A program made the translations under genes and the position numbers. 64,000 bases of DNA from Thermaerobacter subterraneus DSM 13965 (GTDB lineage: Bacteria > Bacillota > Sulfobacillia > Thermaerobacterales > Thermaerobacteraceae), in the NCBI RefSeq assembly GCF_000183545.2, contig NZ_JH976535.1:634840-698839 (forward strand). Direction: 5' to 3'. Under the pieces are notes generated by a model. The model made no database searches, was not told where the DNA came from, and saw nothing but the letters and a program-made list of their open reading frames with translations. The number at the start of each line of letters is the position of its first letter. Position 1 is the first letter of the stretch. Below, one piece after another: positions 26,746-34,830 of this stretch.

Positions 26746-27128
26746 GGGGATCCCTCCTCTGGAATGCCTGTGGAACGCCTGATCGTCCTGCCAGGCCAGG
26801 GCGAGACGCGCGTCCAGGGGCCGGGCGGAGCCGGCTCATGCCGGCCCGGCGCGGGTCCGGGCGAACCGCCGGGTTCATGGCGAACCGGGCAGCGCCCCGG
26901 TCATGCCGGCCCACGGCGGGCCAGGGTGGGCCACGAGCCCCGGGCGGGGCGGAACCTTGTCACGTCGCCCGGCTCCGGTCCGGGGCGAGCGACGGATCCG
27001 GGGCCCCGGTGGTACCGGTGCATGCCGGCCTGCCGCGGGTCGGGGGGTGCCACGACGCACGGCCCCGGTGGCGGCCCGGTCCGCGCGTTCCCCGCGGGGG
27101 CGATTGCCGCCCCTCTGAAGGCGCGGGG
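26746..27128. other. Intergenic gap within the thi cluster
   Basis: About 380 bases of very GC-rich sequence separate thiW from thiM. The word CATGCCGGCC recurs three times (about 26848, 26900 and 27020). No promoter or aptamer is recognised, so it is unclear whether thiM-thiE are read from the TPP-controlled promoter or separately. Confidence 0.4.
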
Positions 27129-27704
27129 TCACCTGCGGGACGAGGGCGGGCTCTGGCTGGACCCCGGGCCCGGGCCGGGAACCGGCCCCCCGTCGCCCTC
27201 CGGGGCCGGGGCGGGGAGCCAGCGCAGCAGCAGGCCGCCCACCAGGGCGCCCAGCAGGCTGCTGACGGTAAAAGGCACCACGTAGAAGAACCAGGCCGCC
27301 TCGGCCTGGCCCAGCAGCCACCGGGCCACGGGGAAGGCGGCCAGGCCGCCCAAGAGGCCCGTGCCCACCACCTCCCCCGCCATGGCCGCGGCGGGGCGCC
27401 GGGCGGCCCGGTAGGCGAGCCCGGCCAGGGCGGCGCCGAAGAGGCTTCCCGGGAAGGCCAGCAGGGTGCCCAGCCCCAGCAGGTTGCGCAGCAGGCTGAT
27501 GAGCAAGGCCACGGTCACGGCGCCCGCGGGGCCGAACCAGGCGGCGGCCAGCACGTTGACGGCATGCTGCACCGGCGTGGCGGTGGCCACTCCGACGGGG
27601 ACCCGGATCATGCCCGCCAGGACGGTGCCCAGGGCGATCAGCATCGCGGCCCGGACCAGCCGCCGGGTGCGGTGGGGGGGCGCGCCGGGCTGAGGTGCCG
27701 TCAT
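27129..27704 (-). CDS. thiW: ECF transporter S component, ThiW type (thiazole uptake)
   Basis: 191 residues with five or six membrane helices and the ThiW pattern: an N-terminal MLIALGTVLAGMIRVPVGVATATPVQHAVNVLAAAWFGP, then LISLLRNLLGLGTLLAFPGSLFGAALAGL. ThiW proteins are substrate-capture subunits for the thiazole precursor and share a common ECF energising module, which is not in this window. The ATG overlaps the thiD stop (ATGA). The last 25 residues are a Pro/Gly/Ser tail. Confidence 0.9.
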   Translation of the reverse strand: MTAPQPGAPPHRTRRLVRAAMLIALGTVLAGMIRVPVGVATATPVQHAVNVLAAAWFGPAGAVTVALLISLLRNLLGLGTLLAFPGSLFGAALAGLAYRAARRPAAAMAGEVVGTGLLGGLAAFPVARWLLGQAEAAWFFYVVPFTVSSLLGALVGGLLLRWLPAPAPEGDGGPVPGPGPGSSQSPPSSRR

Positions 27705-28750
27705 CCCTCTTCACCTCCGTCGAGCTGCCGGCCCTCAGGGCCCGCGGCCCCGGATGCGGCCTGGTCCACGGGCGCGCCGTTCGGCGCGCCGCCCTCCCCG
27801 GCCGCCGCTCCCAACGGGTCACCCAACGGGTCATCGGGCGCAGCCTCCCAGGGGTAAAAGGAGCAGGTCGGGCCGTGGCCGCGCCCGATGGCGGGGGCAT
27901 GGCGGATGGCCCCGGTGATGTAGATCTTGGCGGCTCGCAGGGCGTCCAGCACCCCGTACCCCCTGGCCAGGTAGGCGGTGATGGCGGCGGAGAAGGTGCA
28001 GCCCGTCCCGTGGGTCGAGCGGGTGGCGATGCGGGGCGCCCGCAAGAGGTGCCAGTCGCGGCCGTCGTAGACCACGTCCACGGCGTCGGCCGAATCTTCC
28101 GCCACGTGGCCGCCCTTGACCACCACCCAGGTCGGCCCCAGCCCGTGGAGGACCTGGGCCGCCCGGCGGGCGTCGTCCAGCGTCCGGATGGGGACGCCGG
28201 CCAGTTCCTCCGCCTCGTGGCGGTTCGGCGTGATCACCGTCGCCAGGGGCAGGAGCAGCCGCCGCACCGCTTCCCGGGCCGGTTCGTCCAGGAGGGGGGC
28301 CCCGCTCTTGGCGATCATCACCGGGTCGACCACCAGGGGGAAGGGACCCAGCCGGTCCCGCCAGTGGCCGATGCGCTCCGCCACGGCCTCCACGATGGCG
28401 GTGGTGCCCAGCATGCCCGTCTTGGCGGCGTCGGTGCCGATGTCGTCCAGCACGGCATCGATCTGGGCGGCCACCATCCCGGGGGGCACCAGGTGGACGT
28501 CCCGCACTCCCTCGGTGTTCTGAGCCGTCAGGGCGGTGATGGCCGATGTACCGAAGACCCGGAGGGCGTTGAAGGTCTTGAGGTCCGCCTGGATTCCGGC
28601 GCCGCCGCCGCTGTCGGAACCGGCGATGGTCATGGCGCGGGGCGGCGGCACCTGGGGCGGGGTGCCCGGGTGGGGCGCATCCGGGCGCCCATCCGGGCGG
28701 GGAGCCCCCGGACGGGGCTCGCCGGGCCGGGGCTCGGCAGGGGTGGGCAT
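27701..28750 (-). CDS. thiD: Hydroxymethylpyrimidine (phosphate) kinase
   Basis: 349 residues; the ATG at 28750 follows GGGAAGGGAGCG. The ribokinase-fold core is intact: [76 protein letters not shown], and the anion hole [13 protein letters not shown]. It makes HMP diphosphate for thiE. N- and C-terminal extensions of 38 and about 60 residues are Pro/Gly-rich and not part of the usual enzyme of about 265 residues. It is the first gene after the TPP riboswitch, so the cluster should be turned down when thiamine diphosphate is plentiful. Confidence 0.95.
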   Translation of the reverse strand: MPTPAEPRPGEPRPGAPRPDGRPDAPHPGTPPQVPPPRAMTIAGSDSGGGAGIQADLKTFNALRVFGTSAITALTAQNTEGVRDVHLVPPGMVAAQIDAVLDDIGTDAAKTGMLGTTAIVEAVAERIGHWRDRLGPFPLVVDPVMIAKSGAPLLDEPAREAVRRLLLPLATVITPNRHEAEELAGVPIRTLDDARRAAQVLHGLGPTWVVVKGGHVAEDSADAVDVVYDGRDWHLLRAPRIATRSTHGTGCTFSAAITAYLARGYGVLDALRAAKIYITGAIRHAPAIGRGHGPTCSFYPWEAAPDDPLGDPLGAAAGEGGAPNGAPVDQAASGAAGPEGRQLDGGEEG

Positions 28751-28821
28751 GGCGGATCGCTCCCTTCCCACAGGTGGTACGGGCTGGCGGGGCTGCCGCG
28801 GCAGGGCAAGGTGCGGCCGGC

Positions 28822-28852
28822 AACGAAAAGGGCCGCGGGACGAACGCGGCCC
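28822..28852 (-). terminator. Intrinsic terminator of the TPP riboswitch
   Basis: On the minus strand GGGCCGC and GCGGCCC form a 7-bp GC stem around a 9-base loop, directly followed by TTTTCGTTG. It lies between the TPP aptamer and thiD and is the natural off-state attenuator. The loop contains GACGAAC, one base short of the common 9-mer. Confidence 0.75.
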
Positions 28853-28894
28853 AGGCGCCAGGAAGCGATCCAGAGGCTTCGTTGGAGCGGGACC

Positions 28895-28991
28895 GCACCG
28901 TTCCCTCCGGTGGCATTACCCACGTCAGGTTCGAGGGGTTCGAGCCGGGTGGCTCGTCTCAGCCGGCGTGGCGCCAGCACCCCCACGGTGC
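28895..28991 (-). promoter_or_regulatory. TPP (thiamine diphosphate) riboswitch
   Basis: Read on the minus strand, the aptamer is closed by GCACCGT/ACGGTGC and contains the Thi-box elements in order: GGGGGTGC, CTGAGA, ACCC, GAACCTGAC, GGGTAATGCC and GGAGGGAA. All invariant positions I know are met. It is followed by an intrinsic terminator and thiD. TPP binding should promote termination and so reduce HMP and thiazole salvage. Confidence 0.96.
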
Positions 28992-29001
28992 TACCATCTC
29001 C

Positions 29002-29030
29002 AGTATCCGGTCCGCACGAGAACAGGTCAA
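29002..29030 (-). promoter_or_regulatory. Promoter of the thi operon
   Basis: On the minus strand TTGACC (29030-29025), a 17-base spacer and GATACT (29007-29002). The predicted RNA start falls about 5-10 bases before the first base of the TPP aptamer, which supports the assignment. Confidence 0.7.
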
Positions 29031-29056
29031 CGGGTGGGCGAAACGGGGGAACCAGC

Positions 29057-29449
29057 TTGCGCGAGCGATTGAAGCCCGTGGTCCGGGCGATGGCCCTGGG
29101 ACTGTTTGTAGTGATCGCCGCCCTGTGGCAGCGCCGCACGGGCGGGTCGGTGGCCGGGCTGCTGGGGTTCACCGCGGCGCTGGCCGGCGCCGTCCTGCTG
29201 GGCGCCCTGGGGTTTGCGCGGCTCATGGGCGTGCTGGAAAGCGGCCGGCGCGGTGATGCCGCCCGCGGTGGGGCCGCCCGCGGCGACACCGGCAGCGGTG
29301 GCCGCGGCGGGGCCGGCGGCACGACCGGAGCGGCCGGCCGCCTTGTGGCCGCCACCAGCAGGGGTCCGGCGGGTCGACCGCGCCGGCCCGGGGCCCGTGC
29401 CGGGGAAACCGCCGGAGCGGGCCCCGCCCAGGGGCGAGGCCGGCCGTGA
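29057..29449 (+). CDS. Small membrane protein, probable N-terminal half of LysO
   Basis: About 130 residues from a TTG at 29057 (GGGGGA just upstream); a GTG at 29078 or ATG at 29090 are alternatives. Two hydrophobic segments ([18 protein letters not shown] and [21 protein letters not shown]) are followed by a Gly/Arg/Ala-rich tail. LysO lysine exporters often begin with such a short domain, and in some bacteria the two parts are separate genes. Its stop overlaps the start of the LysO core gene in GTGA, so the two products are probably made together. Confidence 0.6.
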   Translation: MRERLKPVVRAMALGLFVVIAALWQRRTGGSVAGLLGFTAALAGAVLLGALGFARLMGVLESGRRGDAARGGAARGDTGSGGRGGAGGTTGAAGRLVAATSRGPAGRPRRPGARAGETAGAGPAQGRGRP

Positions 29450-30870
29450 CCGCGGTCCTGGTGGCCCTGGCCGCCGGCATGGCCGCGGGGCTGAGCGGCC
29501 TGGGTGGCCTGCTGCCGGCAGCCTGGTGGGATGCGGCATCCCGGTGGACGCTGCGGGCGCTGCTCTTTCTCATGGGCCTGCGGCTGGGCCTGGATCCCCA
29601 GGTAGGGTCCGGTTTGGCCCGGCTGGGCGCACGGGCTGCCGCCTTTGCCGTGGCCACGGCGGGCGGGGCGCTGCTGGCGGGACTGCTGGGCTCGGCCCTG
29701 GGGGCCGCATGGCGTGCTCGTACGGCCTTTCGGCAGGGCGCCCCCAGCGCCAGGCGCCGGCGCGCCCCCGGCACCTGGTGCCGGCGTATCCGCATGGCCT
29801 GGTGGCAGGGTACCCCCATCACCCGGCGGCTTGGATCCAGGGCCGCGGGCGGGGCCGGCGAGGTGACGGGACGAACCCGCCAGGGCCCGATCACGCTCTC
29901 GGGCGGGACGGCAGGACCCCACCTTCTCCCTTCGGATCCCGTCCCCCGGGGAAGCCTCGGCCCGGAGACCCCGAGGATCCGGCCGGACCCGGCCCGCCAC
30001 GATCCCGCCGCGGGGGACCCGGCCACGGCCGCCGGGGGCCCTGGCCGGTCCGGCGAAGCCCTGCGCCTCAGCGCCGCAGCCGTCCTGGCGGTGGCCGGCG
30101 GCTGGCTGGCGGGGGCCGTGTTCGTCCACTGGCTGGGCGGCCTGCCGGGAGGCAGCGTGGGGGCGGCGGTGGCCGGAGAAGCGGCGGCCATGGCCGGCGG
30201 GCTGGAGGCGCCGGAGGCGCCGGTGGAGGCGCCGGTGGCGCCGGTGGAGGCGCCGGTGGAGGCGCCGGCGAGCGGCGGGACGGGAGGGGTGGCCGGCGGG
30301 CCGGAAGGATCGGCCCCCCTGGTGGCCGCTGCCGGGCGGCTGGCCGCCGCCGGCTCCGGGTACGCCTTGCTCCTCCTCATGGCCCTTTACGGGTACGAGT
30401 TCGGCCGGCAGTGGCCGGCCACCCGGGAGAGCCTCCGGGCCGTCCGGGGCAAGGCCCTCCTGTTGCCCTTGCTGGGTGCGGCGGGGAGCCTGGCCGGGGG
30501 CTGGCTGGCGGGGCGGCTGACCGGCGAGCCGCCTGCCCTGGCCCTGGCGGTGGCGGCCGCCTTCGGCTGGTACAGCATGGCCGGGGTGCTGGTGGCCCAG
30601 CTCTGGGGACCGGCCGCCGGTGCCCTGGCCTTCCTGGCCAACGTGATGCGGGAGCTTTTGACGGTGGTGGCGGTGCCCTTCCTGGCGCGCCTGGCGGGCC
30701 GGCGGTCCTGGCTGGCCGTCCTGCCGGGAGGCGCCACCACCATGGACACCACCCTGCCCGTCATCGCCGCGGCGGCGCGGGATGCGGGCACCACGGCCCT
30801 GGCCTTCGTCCACGGCCTCATCCTCACCTTGCTGGCCCCTGCCCTGATCAGCTGGCTGGCGAGCCTTTGA
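29446..30870 (+). CDS. lysO: LysO-type lysine exporter, core domain
   Basis: 474 residues. The C-terminal 150 residues carry the conserved LysO signature: FGWYSMAGVL, ALAFLANVMREL and LPGGATTMDTTLPVIAAA, with acidic and polar residues inside membrane helices. The family exports L-lysine. The usual core is near 200 residues; here it is split by a poorly conserved insert (about residues 85-250) that includes Arg/Pro-rich sequence, a GGACGAACC copy at 29869 and a short repeat (EAPV units, about 30210-30270). Whether the inserted protein works is not clear, but the conserved blocks on both sides are intact. Confidence 0.8.
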   Translation: MTAVLVALAAGMAAGLSGLGGLLPAAWWDAASRWTLRALLFLMGLRLGLDPQVGSGLARLGARAAAFAVATAGGALLAGLLGSALGAAWRARTAFRQGAPSARRRRAPGTWCRRIRMAWWQGTPITRRLGSRAAGGAGEVTGRTRQGPITLSGGTAGPHLLPSDPVPRGSLGPETPRIRPDPARHDPAAGDPATAAGGPGRSGEALRLSAAAVLAVAGGWLAGAVFVHWLGGLPGGSVGAAVAGEAAAMAGGLEAPEAPVEAPVAPVEAPVEAPASGGTGGVAGGPEGSAPLVAAAGRLAAAGSGYALLLLMALYGYEFGRQWPATRESLRAVRGKALLLPLLGAAGSLAGGWLAGRLTGEPPALALAVAAAFGWYSMAGVLVAQLWGPAAGALAFLANVMRELLTVVAVPFLARLAGRRSWLAVLPGGATTMDTTLPVIAAAARDAGTTALAFVHGLILTLLAPALISWLASL

Positions 30871-30956
30871 CCGTTTCCCCCCTCCTTGACACCTGGCCGG
30901 GGCATGCGACATACGCCTATCGGGGAACCCCAAACGGGGGGGGTTGAACCATTACC

Positions 30957-32789
30957 ATGGCGCTGGATGTCGTTCCGCTGCTGCAGGGGCTGTCGTTTTC
31001 CCTGTCCGGCGAGCCGCTGCCTCCTTGGGTCGGCGAGATCCGCTCCCACTCCGCCCGGGTCGAACCCGGCGACCTGTTCGTGGCCATTCCCGGGCGCCGG
31101 CACGACGGTGCCGCCTTTGCCGGCGAGGCGCTGCGCCGGGGGGCCCGGGTGGTGGTGGCCCAGCAGCCCCCGGGGCAGCCGCTGCCTCCCGGGGTCAGCT
31201 GGCTTCAGGTTCCCTGTGCCCGCTCGGCCCTCTCCCGCCTGGCGGCCAACCGCTACGGTCACCCGTCCCGCCGGCTGGTGGTGGTGGGTGTCACCGGGAC
31301 CACCGGCAAGACGACCACCACCCTTCTCCTCCACCACCTGCTGAGCGCCACAGGGATCCCGGCCGGCCTCATCGGGTCGCTGGAGGTGCGCGCCGGTGGG
31401 CACTGCTGGCCGGGCAACCTGACCACCCCGGACCCGCTGGACCTCCACCGGTACCTCAGGGTGATGGCCGATGCCGGTTGCCGGGTGGCGGTGATGGAGG
31501 TCTCGTCCCAGGGTGCCGACCAGCGGCGGGTGGATGACGTGGCCTTCGACCTGGGCGTGGTGACGAACCTGGCTCCCCTGGAACATCTGGAGTACCACCC
31601 CACCTACGAGGACTACGCGGCCGCCAAGGGCCGTTTCGTCGCCATGATCCCGCCCGGCGGCGGCGTGCTGATGCACGAGGGCGAGGCCGCCCTGCGCCTC
31701 GGCCCCTATGCCCGGGCGCCGGTGGTCCTGTTCGGGCGCGGCCCCGCCTGCCACCTGCGGCTGGCGGCCGAGCAGGTGGCTGCGCCCGCCGCGGCGCTCT
31801 CCGCCCGGGTGGGCCCCGATCTCTGGACGAACCGGTTGCATCTGGAACTGCCGCCGGCCTGGCCGCCGGGGCCCGCCCTGCGGCTGGGCCGGGATCGTCC
31901 CGAAGGGAATGGGCACTTCAGGGCCGTGCCGGCTGCCGGGGCGCCCCCGGCTGCCGGCGCTCGGGTGGCCCCCGAGGGACCCCGGCCGGGCCGGCCGGGC
32001 GTCTGGCTGGAGACTCAGCTCCTGGGCCCCCACCATGCCCTCAACGTGGTGGCGGCCGTGGGAGCCGCCCTGTGGCTGGGCCTGGATCCGGGCACGGTCG
32101 CCCGCGCCCTGCCGGGTTTTGCCGCACCCCGGCGCCGCACCCAGGTGCTGATGCGCCGCCCCTTCACCGTCATCGACGATACCGCCGGGCGGCCCGACAG
32201 CCTGGCCGCCTGCTTCGCCGTGGCCGCCCGGATCCCCCACCGGCGGGCGGTGGTGGTCTATGCCGTGCGGGGAGGGCGGGGTGCGGCCATCAACTATGCC
32301 AACGGCCTCCAACTGGCCTGCGAGGCCCGCCGCCTCGGGGCAGCGGTGCTGGTGACCGCCAGCGCGGGGGATACCACGGCCCGGGATATGGTGCGGCCCG
32401 CGGAGTGGGAGGCGTGCCTGGCCGGGCTCGAGACGGGCGGGCTCAAGCCCCCCCAGGTCGGCACCTTCACCCGGCTGGGGGATGCGGTGGCGGCGGCGGT
32501 CTCCTTGCTGGGGGAAGGCGATCTCCTGCTCCTGCTGGGGGCCCAGGGCATGGATGCGGGCGCGCTGTACCTGCAGCGGATTCTGGCCCGGCCGGTTCTT
32601 CCCGTGCGGCCGGCCTTGTCCGTGCGGCATCCGGCGCCCCTGGAGCGGGCGGGCCCCACGGTCTCGGCCGGCCCCACGGCCCCGGCCGGTCCCGGGCTCT
32701 CACCGGAGGGACTGCCGGCGGCCGCGGGCAGGGCCGGCCGGGCGGAGGAACTGCCCGAAGGGGCCGTCTTCCCCGGGGGCGCCCTGTGA
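30957..32789 (+). CDS. Mur ligase-family protein, MurE-like
   Basis: 610 residues with the three Mur ligase domains. The N-terminal domain has IRSHSARVEPGDLFVAIPG; the central ATPase has the P-loop GTTGKTT (114-120), NLTTPDPLDLHRYL, VMEVSSQG, VVTNLAPLEHLEYH and YAAAKGRF; the C-terminal domain begins at LLGPHHALNVVAAVGAAL. MurE adds the third residue of peptidoglycan stem peptides. The DNPR motif that selects diaminopimelate is not seen (TVIDDTAGRPDSL occupies the equivalent strand), and there is no mur/fts cluster around it. It may therefore be a paralogue with another substrate rather than the housekeeping enzyme. An insert at about 285-340 and a tail of about 70 residues are low-complexity. 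The ATG at 30957 has only a G-rich upstream stretch. Confidence 0.8.
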   Translation: MALDVVPLLQGLSFSLSGEPLPPWVGEIRSHSARVEPGDLFVAIPGRRHDGAAFAGEALRRGARVVVAQQPPGQPLPPGVSWLQVPCARSALSRLAANRYGHPSRRLVVVGVTGTTGKTTTTLLLHHLLSATGIPAGLIGSLEVRAGGHCWPGNLTTPDPLDLHRYLRVMADAGCRVAVMEVSSQGADQRRVDDVAFDLGVVTNLAPLEHLEYHPTYEDYAAAKGRFVAMIPPGGGVLMHEGEAALRLGPYARAPVVLFGRGPACHLRLAAEQVAAPAAALSARVGPDLWTNRLHLELPPAWPPGPALRLGRDRPEGNGHFRAVPAAGAPPAAGARVAPEGPRPGRPGVWLETQLLGPHHALNVVAAVGAALWLGLDPGTVARALPGFAAPRRRTQVLMRRPFTVIDDTAGRPDSLAACFAVAARIPHRRAVVVYAVRGGRGAAINYANGLQLACEARRLGAAVLVTASAGDTTARDMVRPAEWEACLAGLETGGLKPPQVGTFTRLGDAVAAAVSLLGEGDLLLLLGAQGMDAGALYLQRILARPVLPVRPALSVRHPAPLERAGPTVSAGPTAPAGPGLSPEGLPAAAGRAGRAEELPEGAVFPGGAL

Positions 32790-32921
32790 TCCCTGAGCGG
32801 CCGGCCAGCAGGGGCGGCGACGGGCACCCGGCTGCGGGTCCTGGCGGGTCGTGGCCGGCCGGCCGGGCCGGCCGCCTGGGTGCCGGATGGGGTGGGCGTT
32901 GTCTCCGCCCGGGCGCTCCTG

Positions 32922-32930
32922 TGCTATGAT
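32922..32930 (+). promoter_or_regulatory. Extended -10 promoter upstream of the gene at 33004
   Basis: TGCTATGAT matches the extended -10 pattern TGnTATnAT in a short AT-rich island (CTATGATTAATC). The nearest -35-like hexamer (TTGTCT) is spaced too far, which is acceptable for extended -10 promoters. The gene start is 74 bases downstream. Confidence 0.45.
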
Positions 32931-33003
32931 TAATCGCTAGCCGGCCATCGCCGGGCGAGCCCGCCATCGTGGCCGGCCCGTCAGAGCAAGCGAGGCGACT
33001 GCC

Positions 33004-33741
33004 ATGGAGCGCAATCACCGGCCCGGCCCCGGCGGGCCGTCCGATCCCCAGGAAGAGAAGGGCCCGGCTCCCGGCGGCACCGGACCCGGCAGCGCCGGAC
33101 CTGGTTCCGGACCCGGCGCCGGACCCGGAGGTGCCCGGCCCGGCCATCCTGCCCCGGCCCGGCCACCGGCCCGCTCGGGCGGTACCGGCCGGGCGCCGGA
33201 ACCGCCCGGCACGCCGGCAGCGGCCGGCCCGTCCGGCTCGCCCGGGGCCCCGGAGGGCGATCGGCGAGCCGCTCGCCCGCGCCCCTTGCGCCAGGGCTAC
33301 TCCCGGCCGCGGCGAGACCACCCGTACGACACCCGGGTCCTGGACGACCTGGCCCGGGTCTTCATGGAAACCACCCTGCGCGAAGACGGCACCGTGATCT
33401 GCCCCGACCGGCGGGAGGCCCTGGCCCTGGCCGAGCAGGTGCTGGACATCCTGTACTATTCCGGCTTCTACAACGCAGCCGACGTAGCCGGGCTGCGCTT
33501 CCACCTCTACCCCCGGCTGGAGGCGGACGGCCAGCCCGACCTGATCTACGCCAACACCTGGATGGACGGGCGGTGGATGGAGATCGCGGTGGTGGAGGTG
33601 CCCCGGCCCAACGCCCGGCCTCCCGAAGAGGAAGGCCCGCACCCGGTACGCGGCCTGGCCCGGCCTTTGCCGGCGGGCGAACCCGGCCGCAACGGGCTCA
33701 CCCACCCGGGCCGGCCGGGCGCCCGCCGCCCGGAGGGTTAG
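33004..33741 (+). CDS. Hypothetical protein with disordered N-terminus
   Basis: 245 residues. The first 95 are Gly/Pro/Arg-rich and without structure. A compact core of about 110 residues follows (YDTRVLDDLARVFMETTLREDGT; REALALAEQVLDILYYSGFYNAADVAGLRFHLYPRL; PDLIYANTWMDGRWMEIAVVEVPRP), which looks like a small alpha/beta domain. The tail is again Pro/Gly-rich. I do not recognise the fold. The ATG follows GAGGCGACTGCC, and an extended -10 promoter lies 74 bases upstream, so it is probably expressed on its own. Confidence 0.6.
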   Translation: MERNHRPGPGGPSDPQEEKGPAPGGTGPGSAGPGSGPGAGPGGARPGHPAPARPPARSGGTGRAPEPPGTPAAAGPSGSPGAPEGDRRAARPRPLRQGYSRPRRDHPYDTRVLDDLARVFMETTLREDGTVICPDRREALALAEQVLDILYYSGFYNAADVAGLRFHLYPRLEADGQPDLIYANTWMDGRWMEIAVVEVPRPNARPPEEEGPHPVRGLARPLPAGEPGRNGLTHPGRPGARRPEG

Positions 33742-33947
33742 GCCGGGCCCGGGGCAGGGAGCCTCTTGCGCCGGGCGCCGGCCATGGAGCCCCGAGGAAC
33801 GGCGATGGTAGCCCAGGCCGCGGGGCTGTGTCCCGCCGGGCCACCTCTTGCAAGGGGGACCGCTGCCCGGACTCCGCCTCCCCGGTGGAGAAGCTGCCGC
33901 CGGGCCTGAACTGCCGCCCGAGGAAGGGGCGCCGCTCTGTACCCTGG

Positions 33948-33983
33948 TTTTGCATTTATGCAAAAATGTTGTTGGCTAACAAC
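33948..33983. promoter_or_regulatory. Two adjacent palindromes, candidate metalloregulator operators
   Basis: TTTTGCATTTATGCAAAA (33948-33965) has perfect 8-base arms around TT. GTTGTTGGCTAACAAC (33968-33983) pairs at seven of eight positions and resembles the GGTTAG-CTAACC type of DtxR/MntR box. They lie in the most AT-rich patch of the area, 77-112 bases before the metal ABC operon, whose permease carries a DtxR-like regulator domain. Fur/Zur-type proteins could recognise the first site. Confidence 0.5.
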
Positions 33984-34059
33984 TAGCAGGGTGTGGCTGC
34001 GCCGGTTTGTCCGGATCGCGCCGGGCTGAACCGGCCCGGTCCCCCAGGGGGGACGGAAC

Positions 34060-34830
34060 ATGGCTGGTGAGAGCGAGGCCGCCGTGGCCGTGCGCAACCT
34101 CTATGTGGCGTACGACCACCGGCCCGTCCTGCGGGGCGTGCGGCTGGCGGTGCCGGCGGGCTTGCTGGTCGCCTTGGTGGGGCCGAACGGGGCCGGCAAG
34201 TCGACCTTGTTCAAGGCGATTTTGGGGCTGGTGCGGCCCGCCGCCGGCACGGTGCGGGTCTTCGGCCAGCCGGTGGAGCGCCAGCGGCGCCGCATCGCCT
34301 ACGTGCCCCAGCGGGAGCTGATCGACTGGGATTTCCCGGCCACCGTGTCCGACGTGGTGATGATGGGGCGCGTGCCCCGCCTGGGCTGGTTGCGGCGCCC
34401 GGGGCCGGAGGACCGCCGCCGGGTGGCGGAGGCCCTGGAGGAGGTCGGCATGGCGGCCTACGCCCGGCGCCCCCTGGCGGCCCTTTCGGGCGGCCAGCAG
34501 CAGCGGGTCTTTATCGCCCGGGCCCTGGCCCAGGATGCCGACCTGATCCTGCTGGACGAACCCTATGCCGGTGTGGATGCCGCCACCCAGGAGGTGGTGC
34601 GGCGGCTTCTGGGCCGGCTGCGGGACGCGGGCAAGACCATCCTGGTGGTCGACCACGATCTTTCGGGAATCGGCCACTACGACCGGGTGGCGCTGATCAA
34701 CGGCCGGGTCATCGCCTTCGGCCCGCCGGCGGAGGTCATGACGGCCGAGCGGCTGCGGGAGACCTACGGCGGCCGGCTGACCTACCTGGACCGGGTGGTC
34801 CTGCCGGTACCGGGAGGGGTGCGGGCATGA
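34060..34830 (+). CDS. Metal-ion ABC transporter ATPase (Mn/Zn/Fe type)
   Basis: 256 residues with Walker A GPNGAGKST (41-49), a signature LSGGQQQR (about 147-154), Walker B LILLDEP and the switch His in VVDHD. The segment AYVPQRELIDWDFPATVSDVVMMGR is typical of ATPases of the ZnuC/MntB/TroB family, which energise import of divalent metals. The ATG follows GGGGGGACGGAAC. Its stop overlaps the start of the permease gene. The upstream palindromes suggest metal-dependent repression. Mn is a plausible substrate because the genome encodes a class Ic-like reductase that would need it, but this is a guess. Confidence 0.93.
   Translation: MAGESEAAVAVRNLYVAYDHRPVLRGVRLAVPAGLLVALVGPNGAGKSTLFKAILGLVRPAAGTVRVFGQPVERQRRRIAYVPQRELIDWDFPATVSDVVMMGRVPRLGWLRRPGPEDRRRVAEALEEVGMAAYARRPLAALSGGQQQRVFIARALAQDADLILLDEPYAGVDAATQEVVRRLLGRLRDAGKTILVVDHDLSGIGHYDRVALINGRVIAFGPPAEVMTAERLRETYGGRLTYLDRVVLPVPGGVRA

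Noticed and set aside
28861-28990. Possible tRNA, because of GGTTCGA-like words
   Set aside because: The words belong to the TPP aptamer on the minus strand. No cloverleaf or acceptor stem can be drawn, and I found no tRNA elsewhere.
33948-33983. Reading the two palindromes as a terminator of the preceding gene
   Set aside because: The stems are short and AT-rich with 2-4-base centres and lie about 210 bases after the stop, so they look like protein-binding sites rather than RNA hairpins.
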